Shown piece after piece: positions 39,744-47,669 of a DNA stretch of 64,000 nucleotides. The number at the start of each line of letters is the position of its first letter. Positions within the stretch are counted from its first letter, which is position 1. The translations under genes and the position numbers were made by a program. The stretch is taken from positions 1 to 64,000 of the forward strand of contig NZ_JAMSKT010000001.1 in the NCBI RefSeq assembly GCF_023806125.1. The letters run 5' to 3'. This stretch comes from Clostridium caldaquaticum (lineage in GTDB: Bacteria > Bacillota > Clostridia > Clostridiales > Clostridiaceae). The notes beneath the pieces were generated by a model. It searched no databases. It saw only the letters and a program-made list of their open reading frames with translations, and was not told the DNA's origin.

Positions 39744-40083
39744 CCTTATCACATCGTAATTATCATAGGCTAACTCCCAAGGTACTAGTCAATACCTGTT
39801 TTATAAAAATTTCAAATATATACTCAGTTTTTATCGCATCAGTTATCATTTCAATAAGTGCTTGAAGTTCTTAGTATTGATATTGACTATTTGCCTTTAT
39901 AATGATATTCCTAAATATTTTAAGAGATTTTAGGCGGCTAGTTAATTTAACACCCTTTTTAAATTAAAGAATTACTTAATACTTAACTTATATTGATTCT
40001 TTCTTCCTATTGCTGTTTGCTGTAAAATTTACCTCACTTTAATCAGGAAGCATTATCCTATATTGATGTTAAAATATTTTTGT
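39744..40083. other. Decayed duplicate of the region upstream of the full-length MerR gene
   Basis: A copy of the MerR promoter is at 39762-39792 (TATGAT, 19-base spacer, TTGACT on the minus strand). Its central palindrome has decayed to ACCTTGGGAG. GTTAATTTAACACCC at 39941-39955 recurs at 47643-47657 upstream of the intact MerR copy. A minus-strand stretch near 39810-39880 reads ELQALIEMITDAIKTEY and may be the end of a lost gene; it is not assigned. Confidence 0.45.
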
Positions 40084-40255
40084 TTAATAGATTCTCATGT
40101 ACAACCTGTAGCCTATTTCTTCAAATAAGGAAAACATAGTTGTAGTTATAAAATATATTCCTATAGCAACAGGCGCTTTGATTGTCAGCAGTATACTAAA
40201 AATACTCGTAAATATAAGGTTTGATTTTGCCATCTTAACTTTCTCTATTGTTTTA
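40084..40255 (-). pseudogene. 3' part of a YidC/Oxa1-like insertase gene split by an IS
   Basis: The minus strand reads TIEKVKMAKSNLIFTSIFSI, then LLTIKAPVAIGIYFITTTMF and SLFEEIGYRLYMRIY followed by TAA. This is the missing C-terminal end of the YidC-like protein whose first part is at 41873-42343. If the IS and one copy of the 8-base target duplication are removed, the frame joins exactly (YFKTIEKVK) to give 207 residues. The fragment has no start of its own at the junction. Confidence 0.88.
40248..40255. repeat. Left 8-bp target-site duplication of the IS
   Basis: TTGTTTTA directly precedes the left inverted repeat of the IS. The same 8 bases follow the right inverted repeat at 41884-41891. 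An 8-bp duplication is the rule in the IS1595 family. Confidence 0.9.
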
Positions 40256-40344
40256 GGCTCTGTTAAAGAACTGTGTTGAAATTTCGCTACAACCTGTCAA
40301 ATTGGTTATAATAAGACTATACGAATGATTATGGAGGTCTTACT

Positions 40345-41405
40345 ATGCCAACGGTAGAGTCAGTAAAACATGATATAGACGCATTAGGAACAACAGGAAA
40401 AGAAGAAATACTAAACTACCTTGAAGAAGTATTCGTGTTAGGCTCATTTGCTACAGAGGTTACAAATGAAGTTAAGGAGAACAGGTTTTCAAGGGGAAAG
40501 TCTGCCCTCACTGTGGGTGTGATGAAGTATCCAGAAATGGAAAGTATCATGGAAAGCAAAGATATATTTGTAAATCCTGCCTAAAGACTTTTACTGATTT
40601 TACATTCTCTCCAAAGCATAATAGTAAAAAAGATGTAAAGCAATGGATACAATATGCCAAGTGCATGATAAATGGTTACTCCATAAGAAAGTGTGCCGAG
40701 GAAGTTAAAATAAACATACCTACATCATTTTACTGGAGACATAAAATATTAGACGCAATTAGAGCCTTTATGGGTATAGGAAGTGTTGGTGGTGTTATAG
40801 AGGTTGACAAGGCATTCTTTAGGGAGTCGTTTAAAGGAAACTACAAGAAAAGCACTACTTTTACCATGCCACGAAAAGCCCATAAAAGAGGTGTGAAGGG
40901 TAGTCATAGCAGTAAGACCGAAAAGAGAAAAAGAGGTATCTCGAATGAGCAGGTATGCGTTTTGTGTGCTATGGACAGAGCAGGAAACCTTATTACTGAA
41001 CTTATATGCAAAGGAAGAATGAAGCATACAGATTTAGAAAGGCTCTTTAGTGGAAGGATTGAGGATGAAGCCATCCTTTGTACGGACTCCCATAAGAGTT
41101 ATATTAAATTTGCACAAAATTTAGGCATAGAACTACAACAAATTAAGCGTGGTAAGCATAAAGAAGGAATATATCACATACAGCATATTAATGCCTTCCA
41201 TAGCAAACTCAAGAAATGGATGGATAGGTTTAATGGCGTTGCAACTAAATACCTTGCTAACTATATGTATTGGTTTAAATGGCTTGAAATCTTTAATACA
41301 GAGAAAGATACTATAAAGAGCAAAAACCTATTAGTGCAATCTCACACCTCTCATATTGGTACAAAATTAAAAGACTTTAGGGCTAAAAAAGCAATTTATA
41401 TATAA
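40345..41405 (+). CDS. IS1595-type (ISXO2-like) transposase in two frames
   Basis: The first frame (40345-40584, 79 residues) begins MPTVESVKHDIDALG and runs into a stop. The second frame holds the zinc ribbon (CPHCGCDEV then YICKSCLKTFTDF) and the DDE-type catalytic domain (GGVIEVDKAFFRESF, AILCTDSHKSY, HSKLKKWMDRFNGVATKYL). The junction is a canonical -1 slippery heptamer, G GGA AAG, in the zero frame at 40494-40500. Slippage there gives GKVCPHCG and one 353-residue transposase. This may be programmed frameshifting or a single-base deletion. Confidence 0.85.
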
Positions 41406-41419
41406 GACATGCTAAATAT

Positions 41420-41449
41420 TTGAAATTTAGTAATTACATGCTATATAAT
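41420..41449 (+). promoter_or_regulatory. Promoter of the IS passenger gene
   Basis: TTGAAA (41420-41425) and TATAAT (41444-41449) are 18 bases apart, about 65 bases before the passenger ATG. The pair lies after the transposase stop, so the passenger can be expressed independently. Confidence 0.6.
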
Positions 41450-41515
41450 AGAATAAATGAACAATTGTAGGATATTACAAAACAAAATGTATAAGAATAA
41501 AGGGGGAAAGTTTTT

Positions 41516-41737
41516 ATGAATAAGAAAAAAGCGTTAAACTTTATTCCAATGGGTATAGGACTTATGTTAATAATATTTGCACCTATGCTTGGAAATAATG
41601 TTGAATTACACTCAATCTATGAAGATGTTACACGTTCATATTTTACTTATATTGCATATACAATATCATTTTCAATTTTAGGATTAGCAATTTTCCTGTT
41701 AGGAGTTATAGGTTACTATATGGGCAACAAGAGATAA
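41516..41737 (+). CDS. Small two-helix membrane protein carried by the IS
   Basis: A 73-residue protein with two hydrophobic helices (FIPMGIGLMLIIFAPML and AYTISFSILGLAIFLLGVIG), a short outward or inward loop with charged residues, and a basic C-terminus. I do not recognise a family. An AGGGGGAAAG ribosome site precedes the ATG. It lies fully inside the IS inverted repeats, between the transposase and the right end, with its own promoter and terminator. Some IS1595-family elements are known to carry passenger genes. Confidence 0.75.
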   Translation: MNKKKALNFIPMGIGLMLIIFAPMLGNNVELHSIYEDVTRSYFTYIAYTISFSILGLAIFLLGVIGYYMGNKR

Positions 41738-41819
41738 TAATTAATTTTTATAAATACAAATGGGATATATTAATATTTTCATTATGATTATATTGCATAA
41801 TATTCTAAAAAGACGAACT

Positions 41820-41845
41820 AAAGGAACTCCTACTGGAGTTCCTTT
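41820..41845 (+). terminator. Terminator inside the right end of the IS
   Basis: A perfect 11-bp stem, AAAGGAACTCC with GGAGTTCCTTT, has a 4-base loop TACT. It follows the passenger gene and precedes the right inverted repeat. Confidence 0.8.
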
Positions 41846-41872
41846 AAAATGCTATAATATCAACACTATTCT

Positions 41873-42343
41873 TTAACATAGCCTTGTTTTAAAATATAAA
41901 AATAAATTTCGGCTTAACGATGTCAGTACATATAATAACGGAATTATAAAATATTTATCTGGCATTTTGATGCTATCTAACCATGGAATAATAATTGTAC
42001 CGACTTCCACTGGCATTCTGATAATAACAAAATACAGTGAGGATATAATAGGCAATTGTAATAAGCCCACGAAACATCCTAACATACTTTTAGCACTTTG
42101 ACTATAATATTCTTCCACCTTTGACTCGAGTTTTAATTTGTCATTTTTATATTTCTCTTTTAACTCTGCAATTTTTTTAGATAGAGTCTGTTGCTGCGCC
42201 ATGCTAATTTTTTGCTTTATTGAAATTGGTAAAAGTATAATTCTCACCAATACAGTCAAAAGAATTATAGATATTCCCCAATCACCAGTAAAATTAAAAA
42301 GACGGTGTAATAGATTATTCAGCAAATTAAAAATGATATTCAT
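41873..42343 (-). pseudogene. 5' part of the IS-split YidC/Oxa1-like insertase gene
   Basis: The open frame gives 156 residues. MNIIFNLLNNLLHRLFNFTGDW is followed by ISIILLTVLVRIILLPISIKQ, the first conserved helix with its hydrophilic-groove arginine. KIAELKEKYKNDKLKLESKVEEYY is the coiled cytosolic loop. SMLGCFVGLLQLPIISSLYF follows. The natural sequence ends at the IS junction (YFKT); the last residues RLC come from the IS end. The C-terminal helices are at 40084-40247. It lies downstream of a PadR regulator and a membrane protein gene in the same operon. Confidence 0.88.
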
Positions 42344-42398
42344 ACAATCCTCTCCATAATACTAATAAATTTTGCATCAAGCTTATAAATATTCATTT

Positions 42399-43103
42399 TC
42401 ACTGCCTCTTATCATAATTTCTCTTGTAAATTTCAATTGCTCCTATTAATAAAAGTATTAAAACAGAATAAGGAGCACTTTCCAGTAAATTTATTGTATA
42501 ATTAAAAACTTCAGTACCAATTGCTTTACCAAAAATAAACCTTAACAGCCCCAAAATCCCCAACATAAGAACAAAAGCATATATTTCCCATTTAGTTAAG
42601 CCTCTATTTATCGCATAAAATCTTTGATACAGGGAAGTTAATGATGCTGTTTTCTGTCTGCTCTTTTTTGATATGGGAACTATAATAAAGGAAATAACAT
42701 TTACTAATATAAACTGATCTACACTTATACCTAAATTAAATGAAGGATTAAGTATCCATTTTAACATCATCATGAATGTTGAAATTAAAAGCATCCATAG
42801 TAAATATTTTTGTATATAATTTAGAAGACTATAAGTTTTACTTTTGTATCTGCTATATTCCTCAATAATAGATTTGCAAAATTTTTCATAGTCATTTCCA
42901 ATAATCATATTCATAGATTTATTTTCAATTTGTGCCTGCAGCATCATATCCATAACCTGCTGGAAGATTTCTTCCTTTTCAATTCCCCTTAAGCCGCTGT
43001 TTTGTATATATGAAGTTATACTCTTATACAAATACAAGTTAGTCTTATTTAATTTCTTTTGCTGTTTTAACCTGATTTGTTTTAATCGCCACTCTAACAA
43101 CAT
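42399..43103 (-). CDS. Membrane protein with an N-terminal cytosolic domain
   Basis: A 234-residue protein. Residues 1-100 are soluble, helical and charged (SGLRGIEKEEIFQQVMDMMLQAQ), similar to the HAAS/DUF1048-like domains encoded beside PadR genes. Four hydrophobic segments follow (about 100-230). The function is unknown. It lies three bases downstream of a PadR regulator gene and upstream of the disrupted yidC-like gene. Confidence 0.65.
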   Translation of the reverse strand: MLLEWRLKQIRLKQQKKLNKTNLYLYKSITSYIQNSGLRGIEKEEIFQQVMDMMLQAQIENKSMNMIIGNDYEKFCKSIIEEYSRYKSKTYSLLNYIQKYLLWMLLISTFMMMLKWILNPSFNLGISVDQFILVNVISFIIVPISKKSRQKTASLTSLYQRFYAINRGLTKWEIYAFVLMLGILGLLRFIFGKAIGTEVFNYTINLLESAPYSVLILLLIGAIEIYKRNYDKRQ

Positions 43104-43106
43104 TAA

Positions 43107-43427
43107 CTATCCCTCCAATACATTATCAATGTTCTTTTTAATTTCATTCCATGATGATATAAAATCTTCTAATTCCTTAACCCCTTCTTCCGTAAGATAA
43201 TAATATTTCCTCATGGGTCCTAAAGGAGATTGCTTCATATTAGAATAAAGTAATTTTTTCTTTTCTAATCTTATAAGTATGGGATAAACACTGCCTTCAG
43301 AAATTTCTTGGAATCCATATGCTGTTAATCTTTCACATATTTCATAACCATATGTTTCATGATTACTTACTATCTTTAAAATACATCCTTCAAGCAAACC
43401 CTTCAGTATCTGTGTAGTATTAGCCAA
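43107..43427 (-). CDS. PadR-family transcriptional regulator
   Basis: A 106-residue PadR winged-helix protein: ILKGLLEGCILKIV, ETYGYEICERL, ISEGSVYPILIRLEKKKLL and GPMRKYYYLTEEG. I chose the TTG start at 43427, preceded by AGGTGAT, because PadR proteins typically begin just before 'NTTQILKG' and because the promoter (43466-43494) gives a transcript start close to 43459. Longer frames to 43478 would start upstream of the transcript. It probably represses its own operon of membrane proteins. Confidence 0.88.
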   Translation of the reverse strand: MANTTQILKGLLEGCILKIVSNHETYGYEICERLTAYGFQEISEGSVYPILIRLEKKKLLYSNMKQSPLGPMRKYYYLTEEGVKELEDFISSWNEIKKNIDNVLEG

Positions 43428-43465
43428 ATAATCACCTACTTTGTATTGCATAATAGTATATATAA

Positions 43466-43494
43466 AATATACACCCACTACTTTGTAATGTCAA
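43466..43494 (-). promoter_or_regulatory. Promoter of the padR operon
   Basis: On the minus strand TTGACA (43489-43494) and TATATT (43466-43471) are 17 bases apart. TACAAAGTAG occurs twice, once in the spacer and once around 43433-43446 in the leader, both followed by GGTG-like sequence. These direct repeats may be operator half-sites. Confidence 0.65.
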
Positions 43495-43592
43495 GTAGTT
43501 ATATTTTTCACAAATTCATCACATTTACATTAAAAAAACAACAAAATATTGAGATACAATTTTAATATAAAGTGAAACGAGGAGTGAATTAA

Positions 43593-44909
43593 ATGAAAAA
43601 AAATAAAAAAATAGGTATAAGAAGAGGTATACAAGTATTTTTCTTCTTGTTTATTGCACTTATATCACTAAATCATAGTCTTGTTGAAAACGGAAGGGCA
43701 ATACCGTTTTTATCATCAGCGTCCATGCATGCCTTGTGCCCTTTTGGTGGTATAACTTCCATATACCAGTTTATAACTTCAGGGACTCTGGTCAAAAAGT
43801 TGCATGAATCTTCCTTTGTCCTAATGGCAATCGGCATACTGTTAGCCACACTATTTGGCCCATTGTTCTGCGGCTGGATATGCCCTTTAGGAACACTTCA
43901 GGAAGGCTTAAGTAAAATAGGGAAAAGAATATTTAAAAAGAAGTATAACAATTTTATACCTTATAAATATGATAAATATTTAAGATACCTAAGATATGCA
44001 GTTCTAGCCTGGGTAATATATATGACCGCTATAACCGGTAAAATTGCCTTTGAGGCATATGACCCATTTTATAGCTTATTTAATCTTTGGAGTTCAGAAC
44101 TGGCAGTCAGTGGAGTAATAATCCTTGTGTTAGTTATTTTAGCTTCATTATTTGTTGAAAGGCCATGGTGTAAATATACCTGCCCTTACGGAGCTTTTTT
44201 AGGAGTATTTAATCTTTTTAGAATATTTAAGATTAAGAGGAATTCAAGTTCCTGCGTGTCCTGCAAAATGTGTGATAGTAATTGCCCAATGAATATAAAA
44301 GTATCACAAAATAATGTAGTAAGGGATCATCAGTGTATATCCTGTATGAAATGTACTTCTGAAGAGGCATGTTCAGTAGTAAATACAGTTAATATGAGCA
44401 GCAATTTAACTAATAAATCATTAAAGCCACTGGTTGCAGGGATAATTTCAGTAATGATACTATTTGGAGGCATTGCAGTATCCAGCAAGTTAAACCTGTG
44501 GTCTACAGAATCAGAAAAAATACCAGTTAAATATACTTCCGGAGAACTTATGGGGCAAGCTAAACCAGAGGATATAAGAGGATCTTATACGCTTGATGAT
44601 ATATTTAAATCTTATGGCGTGCCAGTAAATGATTTAGCTGAAGCCTTTGGAATAAAAGGAGTAGAAAGCCTGAAAACTTTTAAGGTTAAGGAGTTTGAAG
44701 CTATATATTCATCTTATAAGGGAAGTGACAAAGAGATAGGAACAGAAAATGTTAGATTCTTTGTAGCTATGTATAATGGGATGCCTTATAATTTAAGCAA
44801 AGATATTTATCTTCCTAAGCCGGCATCAGAGATATTAAAAGAAAAAGGAAAGCTTTCAGAAGAACAAATGAAGTATGTTAATAGTCATTTAGTAGAAGTA
44901 CCTAAATAA
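43593..44909 (+). CDS. NapH/NosR-like membrane polyferredoxin
   Basis: A 438-residue membrane Fe-S protein. Hydrophobic segments carry ALCPFGG, FCGWICPLGTLQ and WCKYTCPYGAF, the cysteine-proline motifs of the NapH/CcoG-like family. Two 4Fe-4S sites follow (CVSCKMCDSNCP and CISCMKC). After another helix (about 283-300) comes an extracytoplasmic domain of some 130 residues (SYTLDDIFKSYGVPVNDLAEAFGI). It probably passes electrons across or along the membrane; the partner is unknown. It is divergent from the padR operon. GAGGAG precedes the ATG. Confidence 0.85.
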   Translation: MKKNKKIGIRRGIQVFFFLFIALISLNHSLVENGRAIPFLSSASMHALCPFGGITSIYQFITSGTLVKKLHESSFVLMAIGILLATLFGPLFCGWICPLGTLQEGLSKIGKRIFKKKYNNFIPYKYDKYLRYLRYAVLAWVIYMTAITGKIAFEAYDPFYSLFNLWSSELAVSGVIILVLVILASLFVERPWCKYTCPYGAFLGVFNLFRIFKIKRNSSSCVSCKMCDSNCPMNIKVSQNNVVRDHQCISCMKCTSEEACSVVNTVNMSSNLTNKSLKPLVAGIISVMILFGGIAVSSKLNLWSTESEKIPVKYTSGELMGQAKPEDIRGSYTLDDIFKSYGVPVNDLAEAFGIKGVESLKTFKVKEFEAIYSSYKGSDKEIGTENVRFFVAMYNGMPYNLSKDIYLPKPASEILKEKGKLSEEQMKYVNSHLVEVPK

Positions 44910-44948
44910 GTAGTTTTATATGTAATTGATAAAAATGTATATATTGAA

Positions 44949-44989
44949 GAGCATCCATAGATGTGATTTACACAAAACTATGGATGCTC
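44949..44989 (+). terminator. Hairpin after the polyferredoxin gene
   Basis: A perfect 12-bp stem, GAGCATCCATAG with CTATGGATGCTC, has a 17-base loop. The downstream tail is only weakly T-rich (CCCTTTCC). It is the likely terminator of the plus-strand gene. Confidence 0.6.
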
Positions 44990-45026
44990 CCTTTCCTACG
45001 GATGATTCTTTTTAAAACATAATAAA

Positions 45027-45058
45027 AGCACCTGCTAATTTATATATTAACAAGTGCC
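45027..45058 (-). terminator. Terminator after the candidate immunity gene
   Basis: The minus-strand stem GCACTTGTTAAT pairs with ATTAGCAGGTGC (two wobble pairs) and is followed by TTTTAT. It begins right after the stop codon of the 45061 gene. Confidence 0.65.
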
Positions 45059-45060
45059 TT

Positions 45061-45369
45061 TTAATCTAAAATTGCATCTTCTGCCCATTTTATATCCACA
45101 TCTGTTATAATATTTGGATGCAGTTTTGCAAGTTCTTTAAGAAAATCAACAAATTCTCTACTCTGAAAAACAAATGAAATTTCTTCAAAGGATTCAGATA
45201 AATAGAAAAGCTCCTCAGAAGTACATGTTTTAAGAAACTCTATCGTTTCATTTTCATTTTTTGTAAGTTCACTTTCTATTTTGCTCCAGAAATCTCTCTC
45301 CAACCATGGATAATTATCAGGTAGATTTTTTCTCCACAGGATTAGTTCCTTAATTTCTTTTTTATCCAC
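45061..45369 (-). CDS. Candidate immunity protein of a broken EndoU toxin
   Basis: A 102-residue acidic, soluble, mostly helical protein: MDKKEIKELILWRKNLPDNY, then FLKTCTSEELFYLSESFEEI. I do not recognise a family with certainty. Its GTG start overlaps the end of the EndoU-domain remnant (GGTGGATAA holds both the GTG and the toxin's TAA), the coupling expected of a toxin-immunity pair. GAGGAG lies ten bases upstream. The frame is intact although the toxin is not. Confidence 0.65.
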   Translation of the reverse strand: MDKKEIKELILWRKNLPDNYPWLERDFWSKIESELTKNENETIEFLKTCTSEELFYLSESFEEISFVFQSREFVDFLKELAKLHPNIITDVDIKWAEDAILD

Positions 45370-45827
45370 CTTTTTTCATCTCCTCTATACTTCTTTGCAA
45401 ACTATCCGGAAATATAGTGGCAACTATATTGTTTTTATCCGCCACTATAACTACAACCACATTCTCATATTTAGCAAATTTAGAATACCCTATAATATTC
45501 CCTTGTTTATCTACTATATTTTTTTTATAAAATAAATTTTTTCTTTTTAAATTAACTGTATAATTTGCTGCAATAAGTATTTTTTCGTTATCCCAATCTT
45601 TAGGAAACCATGATTGATAATTTCCTGCCCGTTTTGTCCGTTCTGCATGGCTTGGAACATTACCTACTCTTACACCATTAGCATATTCTTTAACTATATT
45701 ATATTCTATGCCATGACTTTCTAAAAAATCAATATTTTCTTAAACATGTCCACCACTTTTAAACTTTCCTAAAGTCTCTTTCTTTGGATTCTTAGGATTT
45801 GTAAATTCTCCTTTACTAGAATGCTCT
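45362..45827 (-). pseudogene. EndoU-type polymorphic toxin C-terminal domain, broken
   Basis: The minus strand reads SKGEFTNPKNPKKETLGKFK, then SGGHV and an in-frame TAA, then ENIDFLESHGIEYNIVKEYA, NGVRVGNVPSHAERTKRAG and NYQSWFPKDW, ending in MKKGG. These blocks match the bacterial EndoU RNase domain found at the C-terminus of polymorphic toxins, including the SGGH histidine. The stop probably replaced a Gln codon (CAA to TAA) in GHGQEN. The frame is also closed upstream, and the N-terminal delivery part of the toxin is missing. The domain cannot be made as one chain. Confidence 0.75.
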
Positions 45828-45987
45828 AATATAATTTATAGGAACAGTTATTTAATATTACAACCTACTGCCTAAAGGTTCTATTCTTTTTAGATTATAT
45901 TTTGATTATTATGTTTCTTTATTATTACAGTTTCAAATAATTTCTCGTTAAATTAATATTTTTTGCAATGCTTGTCCAATTATAGTA

Positions 45988-46341
45988 TTAGTTATCAAGA
46001 AGCTTTACCCCTAGGCTGCTTAATTTTGAAACTCTGCTTTGAGTTATGTTTCCAAAGACACGACAAATTTCACTGCATTTTAAGTTGCAAAGACTTCTCA
46101 TTAAAAGTACAGCTAAAGCCTTTGCTTCAACTATCTCCCTGCAGTATTTGGTATGTAATTTTATTTTTTCAACAAAACAATATCCATATACTCTAAATTC
46201 GTAAGTTTTTTAATATTTTTTAACAAGATCTAAATAACAAGCCTTATCCTGATTATCATTAAACAAATCAACTTCACTTATGCTTCTAGCCATTACATGA
46301 AAAATAGCGTCTTCTTTCTTTTGCCTTGCTATTCTTGGCAT
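45988..46341 (-). pseudogene. Remnant of a Y1 (RAYT-like) transposase
   Basis: The minus strand starts MPRIARQKKEDAIFHVMARS with a GGGAGATG ribosome site. It continues to YLDLVKKY followed by a TAA stop, then KTYEFRVYGYCF in the same frame. The central part with the catalytic HUH and tyrosine residues is missing. The end, EAKALAVLLMRSLCNLKCSE, then ICRVFGNITQSRVSKL, is the C-terminal helix-turn-helix seen in RAYT/IS200-like TnpA proteins. One nonsense mutation and one deletion leave it inactive. Confidence 0.72.
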
Positions 46342-46499
46342 AAAAAAACATCTCCCTTCAAAAGCTTACTTTGTAATTAGTATTCCCTTTGAATTAAGAT
46401 GTTATTCTTTGTTTCTAAATAGTACTTATATGTCCCTGTTGCTATATTATCATTAGCAACTGCAAATATCAATTTTAGCATAAGATTATTATTGCAGAT

Positions 46500-47384
46500 C
46501 TATACCTTATAAATACTATCAAATTGTGAATATTTATCTATAAATGCTTTATTTGCAGCCTGGAGTTTTCCAAAATACTCCCTATATGAATCGCTCAATA
46601 TTTTTAAATTTTCAATAAATATGTCGTTATATCCACTATCTTGCTGAAATTTCAACAATAATTGCTGTATTTTACAGACAGGTGATTTTTTATATTCATC
46701 TGAGTTTCTGTATTCCAAATATTTTTCAATATCTTCTTTATTTTCTTCTAAATACATATCCATATTGTTTACTGAATCTATTATAGATGAATTAATTCTC
46801 TGTATATCTGCCTCTTCCATCTGTCCAAGACCCTGATGTAAAAATTCTTCCAGTTCTTCAGGAAATCCTTTTTCTTGAATTTTATCCAAATAATCAACAA
46901 TTTTATTATATGCCCTTTCTTTTTCCTCAGTATCAATTTTCTCATTAAGAAACTGTCCAAAATGTACGCATAAATACATCCCATAACCTCCTGGAAATGC
47001 TTGCAGCAGTTTCTCTTTGATTGTAAAATGCTTTTCTATATCTTCTTCAATATAGGTATTTGCCTGCTCAATGTCATAATGTTTTATCAACTGTTCAAGG
47101 CACTTTTTCTTAGCAATTGATTTTTCAACTTCTAAATACATCTTATATTTGCATTTTGCCAGAGCAGCGGATCTATTAGTGCTCGTAAGAATATCTTTGA
47201 TTTCAGCAATGCTGATACCTAATTTCCTCAAAACTCCAATTTCTTTTAATACAGAAATATCTTCATCACTGTAATTCCGATAACCATTATCCTCAATCTT
47301 TGGACATATCAATCCCTCCTGTTCATAGTATTCAACCGCTTTCTTCGTCAATTTACATTCTCTACATACATCTTTAATTAACAT
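46500..47384 (-). CDS. MerR-family transcriptional regulator
   Basis: A 294-residue regulator. The winged helix (1-70) starts MLIKDVCRECKLTKKAVEYY and includes NGYRNYSDEDISVLKEIGVL. A coiled dimerisation helix follows, and a long all-helical effector domain (about 120-290) of unknown ligand specificity contains FPGGYGMYLCVHFGQFL. I chose the ATG at 47384 with GAGGTG upstream. The promoter has the stretched 19-base spacer typical of MerR targets and contains a perfect palindrome, so it should be autoregulated. A deleted copy lies at 39432-39743. Confidence 0.87.
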   Translation of the reverse strand: MLIKDVCRECKLTKKAVEYYEQEGLICPKIEDNGYRNYSDEDISVLKEIGVLRKLGISIAEIKDILTSTNRSAALAKCKYKMYLEVEKSIAKKKCLEQLIKHYDIEQANTYIEEDIEKHFTIKEKLLQAFPGGYGMYLCVHFGQFLNEKIDTEEKERAYNKIVDYLDKIQEKGFPEELEEFLHQGLGQMEEADIQRINSSIIDSVNNMDMYLEENKEDIEKYLEYRNSDEYKKSPVCKIQQLLLKFQQDSGYNDIFIENLKILSDSYREYFGKLQAANKAFIDKYSQFDSIYKV

Positions 47385-47402
47385 TCTTATCACCTCGTAA
47401 TT

Positions 47403-47433
47403 ATCATAGGCTAACACCTAAGGTGATAGTCAA
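47403..47433 (-). promoter_or_regulatory. MerR-type promoter with 19-base spacer
   Basis: TTGACT (47428-47433) and TATGAT (47403-47408) are 19 bases apart on the minus strand. The spacer holds the perfect palindrome CACCTTAGGTG. This is the classic arrangement for MerR activators. The transcript would start almost at the ribosome site, so the leader is only about 12 bases. Confidence 0.75.
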
Positions 47434-47452
47434 TACCTATTTTGTATAAAGT

Positions 47453-47640
47453 TTAAAATGCTTCTTTTTCTTTTGACAGCGTTAAAACAACTATTTTCGG
47501 GATGATTGAAAAGCCTTTGTGGAATAATGCTGTTTCCAAGTCCCCTGCTTACAATCATAGTGCAGTTCCCTCTTTTGTATTCTCCTGATGTATATTCTGG
47601 GAAAAATCCCTGATTCGGCGCAATTAATCCTCTTATAATC
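47453..47640 (-). pseudogene. C-terminal remnant of a metallophosphoesterase
   Basis: The minus strand reads QIIRGLIAPNQGFFPEYTSG, then EYKRGNCTMIVSRGLGNSII and PQRLFNHPE. A one-base insertion (AAAA) then shifts the frame; correcting it gives EIVVLTLSKEKEAF and a stop at 47453. The segment matches the extreme C-terminus of YkuE-like phosphoesterases. Everything upstream is lost. Confidence 0.65.
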
Positions 47641-47642
47641 TG

Positions 47643-47657
47643 GTTAATTTAACACCC
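47643..47657. repeat. Short sequence shared with the truncated-merR region
   Basis: TTAATTTAACACCC preceded by G/T recurs at 39941-39955 upstream of the deleted MerR copy. It marks the far edge of the duplicated block. It contains a TTAATTTAA-like palindrome, so a binding site is possible. Confidence 0.4.
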
Positions 47658-47669
47658 TTTTTATCCTGT

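Larger units (their letters stand above)
40256..41883 (+). mobile_element. IS1595-family insertion sequence with passenger gene
   Basis: A 1628-bp element bounded by imperfect inverted repeats of about 24 bases. The left end begins GGCTCTGTTAAAGAACTGTG and the right end, on the complementary strand, GGCTATGTTAAAGAATAGTG. It is flanked by a perfect 8-bp duplication, TTGTTTTA. It encodes an ISXO2-like transposase in two overlapping frames and a small membrane protein with its own promoter and terminator. It splits a YidC-like gene. The exact duplication suggests a fairly recent insertion. Confidence 0.92.

Noticed and set aside
45963..46196. Plus-strand open frame of 77 codons
   Set aside because: It lies antisense to the Y1 transposase remnant, whose codons are recognisable on the minus strand; no ribosome site.
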